From assembly GCA_001025035.1 (NCBI GenBank), contig LCZK01000009.1, forward strand, positions 434,001 to 498,000: a stretch of 64,000 nt of DNA, in the 5' to 3' direction. The DNA comes from Actinobacteria bacterium IMCC26207 (GTDB taxonomy: Bacteria > Actinomycetota > Acidimicrobiia > Acidimicrobiales > Microtrichaceae). Shown here piece by piece: positions 59,335-64,000 of this stretch. How positions within the stretch are numbered: position 1 is the first letter of the stretch; the number at the start of each line of letters is the position of its first letter. The notes under the pieces are model-generated. The model did no database searches and was not told where the DNA came from. It worked only from the letters and a program-made list of their open reading frames with translations. A program made the position numbers and the translations under genes.

Positions 59335-59964
59335 GTGTCGCGGGCGCTCACTATTTGCGCGCTGTTCTTGGTGGCGTTCCTCGCTACTTCTTGCGGGGAC
59401 CTGCTTGCTACCAATCAGGCAGACGCCGTGGTCAAGATCGAGGCTGACGACCAGCCCGCTGTGCTGCAGACCCGCCAAGAGATTTTGGCGAGCGCGGGGA
59501 CTTGGGGCGGGACCAGAGTTGGCGAGGAAACCACTCAGCCCAACGAGACTGCGCTTGAATTCAGCCTGCCAGGCGAGAATCTAGAAATCGCACTCGGTGC
59601 TCTAGGTCGACTTGATGCTCGGGTGGTGGCCACCGAGATCGATGTTGATGCGCAACAAATCGATCGAGCCCAGACCCCCGCAGAAAGCACCGACACAGCT
59701 ACAGCCCCGGACCCAGCCGATTCAAAGGTTCGTCTCCGAGTAGAAGTAACTCAGGCCGCATCGGCGGGCGCAGGTGGTTTGCTGCGCTTCATCATGGCGA
59801 TCTTCAGTCTCATTGGAATGGTTGCGACTGGAATCTGGGCAAAGAACCGCTTGACCGGTCGCTCAAAGCCAACGGCTCGACCTCCTCGGCGTCGAATCGA
59901 GAAGATCGCCAGCTTCGAAGATCCTCCAACTCAAGAGACTCCCCGGGTGCCGCCCCAGTGGTGA
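59335..59964 (+). CDS. DUF4349-like lipoprotein with C-terminal membrane helix
   Basis: 209 residues from GTG 59335, which has GTGAGGGG upstream; a longer frame from 59209 is low-complexity and rejected. Lipobox-type signal LVAFLATSC, then a DUF4349-like extracytoplasmic domain (ETALEFSLPGENLEIALGAL, DARVVATEIDVDAQQIDRAQ), which in other bacteria occurs in anti-sigma-like envelope sensors. A membrane helix (LLRFIMAIFSLIGMVATGIW) and a basic cytoplasmic tail follow. No sigma gene is adjacent. Its role here is unknown. Confidence 0.65.
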   Translation: MSRALTICALFLVAFLATSCGDLLATNQADAVVKIEADDQPAVLQTRQEILASAGTWGGTRVGEETTQPNETALEFSLPGENLEIALGALGRLDARVVATEIDVDAQQIDRAQTPAESTDTATAPDPADSKVRLRVEVTQAASAGAGGLLRFIMAIFSLIGMVATGIWAKNRLTGRSKPTARPPRRRIEKIASFEDPPTQETPRVPPQW

Positions 59965-60067
59965 AAATAAGCACAGTGCTGAACCCAGCCTCTCGAAATG
60001 TGCTGCGTTCAGGCCTCGTAGTACTCTGACGCTTTGCGTACCTACGACCTCCCGAACTGAGGCAAAG

Positions 60068-60556
60068 ATGTCCAAGGCCAAGCTCCCCGCTGTTGAGGGG
60101 TGGTTCACGATGTCGCCGAGTGACGACACTCCCCGACCTGTTGGGGCAGACCCTGTAGCTCTGATCGGCACTCGCTGTACAGAGAGCGGAACGTACTTCT
60201 TCCCGCCCGAGCGAGTCATGTCTCGTGCCCCAGGGTTCTCTGGTTCGGAACTTGTCGAGGTTGAACTCTCTACTCGTGGTCGGCTGTGGTCCTATACCGA
60301 CGCCCAGTATCAGCCACCAGAACCCTTCGAGGCGCCGACTGACCCATACGAGCCATTCTGTTTGGCTGCTGTTGAACTAGAGACCGAGCAACTCGTAGTT
60401 CTTGGTCAAGTAGTTGCGGGCGTGGGCATCGAGGACTTGGTCGTTGGCATGGAAATGGAACTAGTGCTCGGCACCTTGTACGAGGATGAAGACACTGAAT
60501 ACACGATGTGGAAATGGCGACCAGTGGCGAAAAGCACTGCAGGAGGCGAAGCATGA
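60068..60556 (+). CDS. DUF35 OB-fold protein, partner of the SCP-x-like thiolase
   Basis: 162 residues. The OB-fold part is visible in VEVELSTRGRLWSYTDAQYQPPEPF, AVELETEQLVVLGQV and GMEMELVLGTLYEDEDTEYTMWKW. The N-terminal rubredoxin-like zinc ribbon of the family normally has four Cys; here only one remains (GTRCTESGTYFFPP), so zinc binding is doubtful. DUF35 proteins such as ChsH2 act with SCP-x thiolases or aldolases in steroid side-chain removal. The gene overlaps the thiolase gene by four bases (ATGA), so a complex is likely. Confidence 0.82.
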   Translation: MSKAKLPAVEGWFTMSPSDDTPRPVGADPVALIGTRCTESGTYFFPPERVMSRAPGFSGSELVEVELSTRGRLWSYTDAQYQPPEPFEAPTDPYEPFCLAAVELETEQLVVLGQVVAGVGIEDLVVGMEMELVLGTLYEDEDTEYTMWKWRPVAKSTAGGEA

Positions 60557-61764
60557 GCGTTGACCAAGTAGCCGTTCTCGGGGTTGGCATGCACCCGTGG
60601 GGTAAATGGGGGCGCAACTTCGTTGAGTACGGAGTTGCAGCAGCTCAAGATGCGCTCGCAGATGCTGGCATTGACTGGCGAGATGTGGGGTTTGTGGCTG
60701 GCGCAGACACCATGCGTAATGGCTACCCCGGCTATGTCGCCGGAGCCACCTTTGCTCAAGCTCTTGGCTGGACAGGTATTCCTGTGACGAGTGCATACGG
60801 AGCCTGCGCCTCTGGGGCGATGGCATTGGACGCTGCTCGTCAGCGCATCCTTTCTGGCATGTGCGAGGTCGCCCTAGTTGTTGGCGCCGATACCACTCCG
60901 AAGGGGTTCTTGAAACCCAATAAGGGCGAACGTGGTGATGATCCGGACTGGTTGCGCTTTCGCCTGCTTGGCATGACCAACCCCGCGTATTTCGCAATGT
61001 GGGCGCGGCGTCGAATCGATTTGTTTGGTGCGAGCAGTGATGACTTTGCTCAAGTCAAGATCAAGAATGCCCGCCACGGGCTGAACAATCCTTACGCTCG
61101 CTACCGCAAAGAGGTCACTGCGGAAGCCATTGCAGCCTCGCCTACCGTGTCGAGTCCGCTGCGGTTGCTCGACATTTGCGCAACCTCAGATGGTGGAGCT
61201 GCAGTCGTGCTCACCTCGATGGAATATGCCCGCAAGCATCTGAGCAGTTCAGCGGGATCGGCCGATCCGCTCGTCAAGGTTGCAGCTATTTCTACAGTGA
61301 CGCCTACGTTCCCGAACACGATCTTGGAAATGCCGAACTTTGCAACCGATTCAGCTGCCGGTATTTCGCGACCTGATCGCGGGTTCAAGCAGGCAATCGG
61401 CGACTCTGCTTATGCACAAGCCGGACTCGGCCCCGATGACGTTGATGTGGCAGAGGTCTATGACCTGTCTACTGCCCTTGAACTGGATTGGTATGAGGAT
61501 CTGGGATTCTGCGGGGTTGGCGAGGCCGAGAAAATTTTGCGTGATGGCGTCACAACCTTGGGCGGACGCCTGCCAGTCAATCTTTCAGGCGGTCTTGCTT
61601 GCTTTGGCGAGGCTGTCCCGGCCCAAGCCCTTGCACAGGTCTGTGAACTCACTTGGCAGCTTCGGGGTACTGCCAAGGGTGCTCAAGCAGAGAACGCAAA
61701 GGTTGGAATCACTGCCAATCAGGGGCTTTTCGGGCACGGTTCCTCGGTGATTCTGACCCGCTAG
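60553..61764 (+). CDS. SCP-x/lipid-transfer-protein-type thiolase or aldolase
   Basis: 403 residues from ATG 60553 (MSVDQVAVLGVGMHPW). Thiolase-fold enzyme of the SCP-x group: VTSAYGACASGAMALDAARQ with the N-terminal Cys, LLDICATSDGGAAVVL, DVAEVYDLSTALELDWYEDLGF, GGRLPVNLSGGLACFGEAVPA and a C-terminal ITANQGLFGHGSSV. The classical C-terminal Cys of degradative thiolases (C-x-GGG) is absent, as in Ltp2-like retro-aldolases of steroid side chains. Coupled to the DUF35 gene; the pair resembles ltp/DUF35 pairs in the mycobacterial cholesterol cluster. Confidence 0.85.
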   Translation: MSVDQVAVLGVGMHPWGKWGRNFVEYGVAAAQDALADAGIDWRDVGFVAGADTMRNGYPGYVAGATFAQALGWTGIPVTSAYGACASGAMALDAARQRILSGMCEVALVVGADTTPKGFLKPNKGERGDDPDWLRFRLLGMTNPAYFAMWARRRIDLFGASSDDFAQVKIKNARHGLNNPYARYRKEVTAEAIAASPTVSSPLRLLDICATSDGGAAVVLTSMEYARKHLSSSAGSADPLVKVAAISTVTPTFPNTILEMPNFATDSAAGISRPDRGFKQAIGDSAYAQAGLGPDDVDVAEVYDLSTALELDWYEDLGFCGVGEAEKILRDGVTTLGGRLPVNLSGGLACFGEAVPAQALAQVCELTWQLRGTAKGAQAENAKVGITANQGLFGHGSSVILTR

Positions 61765-61946
61765 GTTCCGCTCAAAAACTTTTCTTTGAAAATGTTCAGG
61801 TTGGCTTGCAGAGCCGCCGAGAACCTCTGTGGGAACACCTTGCCAGCAGATCTGGTCAGTACTGGCTCGGGCACGAACTTTCGTAGCCCGAGCTTGTTGC
61901 TGCTCTAAATCGTTAGGAGGCCGCTGTAGCTTCTACGATCTGCCTC

Positions 61947-63254
61947 ATGACGGCTCCCGAGCAGGTGTTGCCGAGACAGGTGTTGGTTGAGGTCACCGAC
62001 ACGATCTCGATTGGATACACAACCGGGATTCAACGCGTTGTTCGCGAGATTATTCAAGGACTACGCGGACCTATAGGCCACGGCCTGGAGATAGTTCCGG
62101 TTCTGAAACCCTCTGCAAAAGGTAGCTACCGATTGCTAACTGAAGAAGAACAGACTCGCCTTGAGGTGCACCCGCCTGGTGGGCGCGCCGGCAGACGGGC
62201 CGATAATTTTGGTTTCTTATCACCGCTAGTGCGGGTGCTTGGGGATCTTTCACTGGTTATCTGGACCCGGGTTCAGGTCGGCAAGTTCCTGCGAAAACGG
62301 CGAGAACTTCACCCACTGAACGCTGCGCTGGCTATTGGGACACCCCAACCTGGATCGGTTTTCCTTGACCTTGAAGGCTCTTGGTATGACCCCGAGCCGA
62401 GGTCGGAGTTGTTACCTCGCCTGCACGCAGATGGAGTCAGCAGCATGGTGCTGGTTCATGATGTCATGCCGATCGTGCACCCTGAATGGTTTGACCCGCG
62501 CCATATTGCAGTGTTTGAGTCTTGGATTCAGTCGCATATTCAGTGGAGCACTCGGTTTCTGACCAACTCGGAATGTACTGCTCGGGACCTGCGGTCAGTG
62601 GCGCTCAAGTTCGGCCGAACAGAGGAACTTGATGTAGTTGTCATCCCCTTGGGCGCTGATTATCAGGTGACTTCCTCAATGCCGGTGGTATTACCCGAAC
62701 AAGTCGGCAGGTTTTTGTTGGTTGTTGGCACCCTTGAGCCGCGCAAGAACCAAAAGCTTGTACTTGATGCCTTCGATCAGCTCAGCGAAGAGTTCCCCGA
62801 TCTCTCGCTGGTTCTTGTTGGCAAAGAAGGCTGGATGGTGGACTCGCTCGTTGCGAGGATTCGCTCGCACCCCGAGTTTGAGCGCCGAGTCTGCTGGTTC
62901 GGAGGGATTGAGGACGCTGAGCTGAGTTGGCTCTACGAGAATGCTTTCTTGTCAATTAACCCTTCCCTCTATGAGGGCCTCGGCGTTCCAGTGCTTGAGT
63001 CACTAGCTCATGGCTGCGCCACTGTTGCATCCACAGGTGGTGCCCTACCCGAGGCTGGCGCAGGCTTTACCGAACTCATCGACCCGGCGGATGTATCGGG
63101 TTTGGTAGCACTCATTCGCCTTCATCTAACAAACCCTGATCACCACCAAGCCATGAAAGATAAAGCCTCTATGTACCGTCCTCCGTCCTGGTCAGAGACA
63201 GCCGAAGTCGTGGCCACGGCTGTTCGAACGCTTCCGGCGCTGGTACTGCAATGA
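61947..63254 (+). CDS. Glycosyltransferase family 1/4 (GT-B)
   Basis: 435 residues. DTISIGYTTGIQRVVREIIQGL opens the N-terminal Rossmann domain; FLTNSECTARDL, FLLVVGTLEPRKNQKLVLDAF, SLVLVGKEGW and the signature SINPSLYEGLGVPVLESLAHGCATVASTGGALPE (E-x7-E) show the nucleotide-sugar-binding half. It transfers a sugar, most likely mannose or glucose, to a surface polymer or lipid. An AGGAGG lies 26 bases before the ATG and is too far to be its ribosome binding site. The stop overlaps the next start by four bases. Confidence 0.9.
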   Translation: MTAPEQVLPRQVLVEVTDTISIGYTTGIQRVVREIIQGLRGPIGHGLEIVPVLKPSAKGSYRLLTEEEQTRLEVHPPGGRAGRRADNFGFLSPLVRVLGDLSLVIWTRVQVGKFLRKRRELHPLNAALAIGTPQPGSVFLDLEGSWYDPEPRSELLPRLHADGVSSMVLVHDVMPIVHPEWFDPRHIAVFESWIQSHIQWSTRFLTNSECTARDLRSVALKFGRTEELDVVVIPLGADYQVTSSMPVVLPEQVGRFLLVVGTLEPRKNQKLVLDAFDQLSEEFPDLSLVLVGKEGWMVDSLVARIRSHPEFERRVCWFGGIEDAELSWLYENAFLSINPSLYEGLGVPVLESLAHGCATVASTGGALPEAGAGFTELIDPADVSGLVALIRLHLTNPDHHQAMKDKASMYRPPSWSETAEVVATAVRTLPALVLQ

Positions 63255-64000
63255 GTTCAACAACCCCAGAATCTCCGCTAGGCGAACCGGACCCTATAGA
63301 GAACGGTCTCATAGAACCAGACCTCATAGAGCCTGATCTCGCTGAACCACCAGTTGATGTGTTGCTGAAGGTAGTGGTGGGCATCGCAGTTCTCATCGGA
63401 ATCGGACTGCGGTTTGCGCCGCGCTCTGGGATGTGGCTCGATGAAGCCCTATCGAGCAACATCGCTCAGTTGCCGCTCGCAGAGATTCCTTCGGCGCTGC
63501 GACGCGACGGCCACCCACCATTATTTTACGTTCTGCTGCATGTTTGGACTTCGGTTGGTGGGAACTCGGATTGGTGGATCCGGGCTTTCTCTGGGGTGAT
63601 TTCTGTTCTGACTTTGCCGCTCATGTACTCAGCCGGGCGGAGATTGGCTCAACGCCGCGGTGCCGGGCCGTTAGGGGCGCAACGAACCGGACTGATCGCT
63701 CTGGCTGTAACTGCTGTGTTGCCGTTTGGCATCCGTTATGGGGCCGAAGCGCGCATGTACGCCTTGGTGATGGCCTTGTCCGCTGCTGGCTACTTACTCG
63801 TGGATGCTCTCCTCACAGCGAGGTTTTCGGGCACCCGTCGCTGGCTGAGCTTTCTTGGGGCTGCGCTGATTGCTTCGGCCCTGCTGTGGACCCACTACTG
63901 GTCGCTCTGGTTGCTCGGTGCAGTTGGCCTAGTTGCGATCTTTCAAGCCTGGCGGGCATCGAGCCATGAGGGCAAGGTTGGTGCTCGACTGCTGATCGGA
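63251..64000 (+). CDS. GT-C membrane glycosyltransferase (GT39-like), partial
   Basis: Partial: the frame is open to the right edge (250 codons from ATG 63251, overlapping the preceding stop, ATGA). The cytoplasmic N-terminus has diverged IEPDL repeats. A first helix VLLKVVVGIAVLIGIGLRFA is followed by the lumenal loop FAPRSGMWLDEALSSN with the D-E pair and DGHPPLFYVLLHVWTS, both typical of GT-C enzymes, then several helices and YGAEARMYALVMALSAAG. GT-C enzymes use polyprenyl-phosphate sugars outside the membrane. Works in series with the GT-B gene upstream (inference). Confidence 0.85.
   Translation, partial: MSSTTPESPLGEPDPIENGLIEPDLIEPDLAEPPVDVLLKVVVGIAVLIGIGLRFAPRSGMWLDEALSSNIAQLPLAEIPSALRRDGHPPLFYVLLHVWTSVGGNSDWWIRAFSGVISVLTLPLMYSAGRRLAQRRGAGPLGAQRTGLIALAVTAVLPFGIRYGAEARMYALVMALSAAGYLLVDALLTARFSGTRRWLSFLGAALIASALLWTHYWSLWLLGAVGLVAIFQAWRASSHEGKVGARLLIG
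63293..63352. repeat. Four in-frame 15-bp repeat units
   Basis: CTCATAGAACCAGAC (63308), CTCATAGAGCCTGAT (63323) and CTCGCTGAACCACCA (63338), preceded by a weaker unit at 63293. They encode (L/I)IEPD-type pentapeptides at the N-terminus of the membrane glycosyltransferase. Confidence 0.85.

Noticed and set aside
61915..61920. AGGAGG ribosome binding site
   Set aside because: It lies 26 bases before the glycosyltransferase ATG and no start codon of any open frame sits at the right distance.

Overview
The window looks like a stretch of chromosome from an actinobacterium, probably an uncultured Acidimicrobiia-type lineage. This is inferred from gene content: F420-dependent LLM oxidoreductase, many acyl-CoA dehydrogenases and short-chain dehydrogenases, Mycobacterium-like steroid-ring genes, an Rpf-like wall lysin, TetR regulators, AlkB and a MenJ-like reductase. 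Most genes share one moderate-GC composition with frequent GTG starts and 1-4 base start/stop overlaps. I found no rRNA, tRNA, CRISPR array or intact insertion sequence.

Layout. 0-9 kb: a partial membrane acyltransferase, a crotonase, a large secreted hydrolase-like lipoprotein, a ParA / tail-anchored protein / Rpf-like lysin series, a CDF transporter and mutM. 9.0-12.1 kb: a visibly GC-richer block of gene relics (recombinase, MFS and HNH-like) followed by a methyltransferase-TetR pair around a large inverted repeat. 12.3-17.5 kb: secreted wall and surface proteins (a VanY-like M15 peptidase, a 603-residue exported protein, an LpqC-like esterase). 17.6-31 kb: lipid and steroid catabolism (fadE30, ipdF, MaoC, thiolases including fadA6, SDRs, acyl-CoA dehydrogenases, thioesterase). 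31-38.9 kb: a PD-(D/E)XK nuclease pair, PI-PLC and other lipoproteins, a geranylgeranyl reductase and an SDR-DUF2867/methyltransferase pair. 38.9-42.3 kb: a TetR-alkB-acyl-CoA synthetase operon. 42.3-49.5 kb: a poorly characterised set (Ig-like lipoprotein, DUF429, HIT, a three-domain protein, VWA, a sigma-like protein with a TPR-like partner). 49.6-61.8 kb: a second steroid-ring block (two acyl-CoA dehydrogenases, ipdC, ipdB, ipdA, echA20, SDR, DUF35 plus SCP-x-like thiolase). 61.9-64 kb: glycosyltransferases.

How the genes fit together. FadE30, IpdF, EchA20, IpdC, IpdAB and FadA6 homologues together cover much of the known Mycobacterium route for the last two steroid rings (HIP degradation), spread over about 40 kb in several transcription units. 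Two of these units (fadE30-ipdF-maoC and ipdABC-fadE-fadE) carry near-identical 15-bp palindromes upstream, and a separate acyl-CoA dehydrogenase/SDR unit carries a palindrome fitting the published KstR consensus. With AlkB, several secreted esterases and a phospholipase, the organism appears equipped to use sterols, alkanes and other lipids.

Two features cut across the window. First, diverged tandem repeats of 12-18 bp in 2-5 copies occur at a dozen or more places: intergenic, across two stop codons, and in frame inside surface loops or N-termini. Second, the 44.8-49.5 kb segment holds proteins with unusual domain combinations, which is the best candidate here for an undescribed system. Family assignments rest on motif recognition and memory of the families; no database search was possible.
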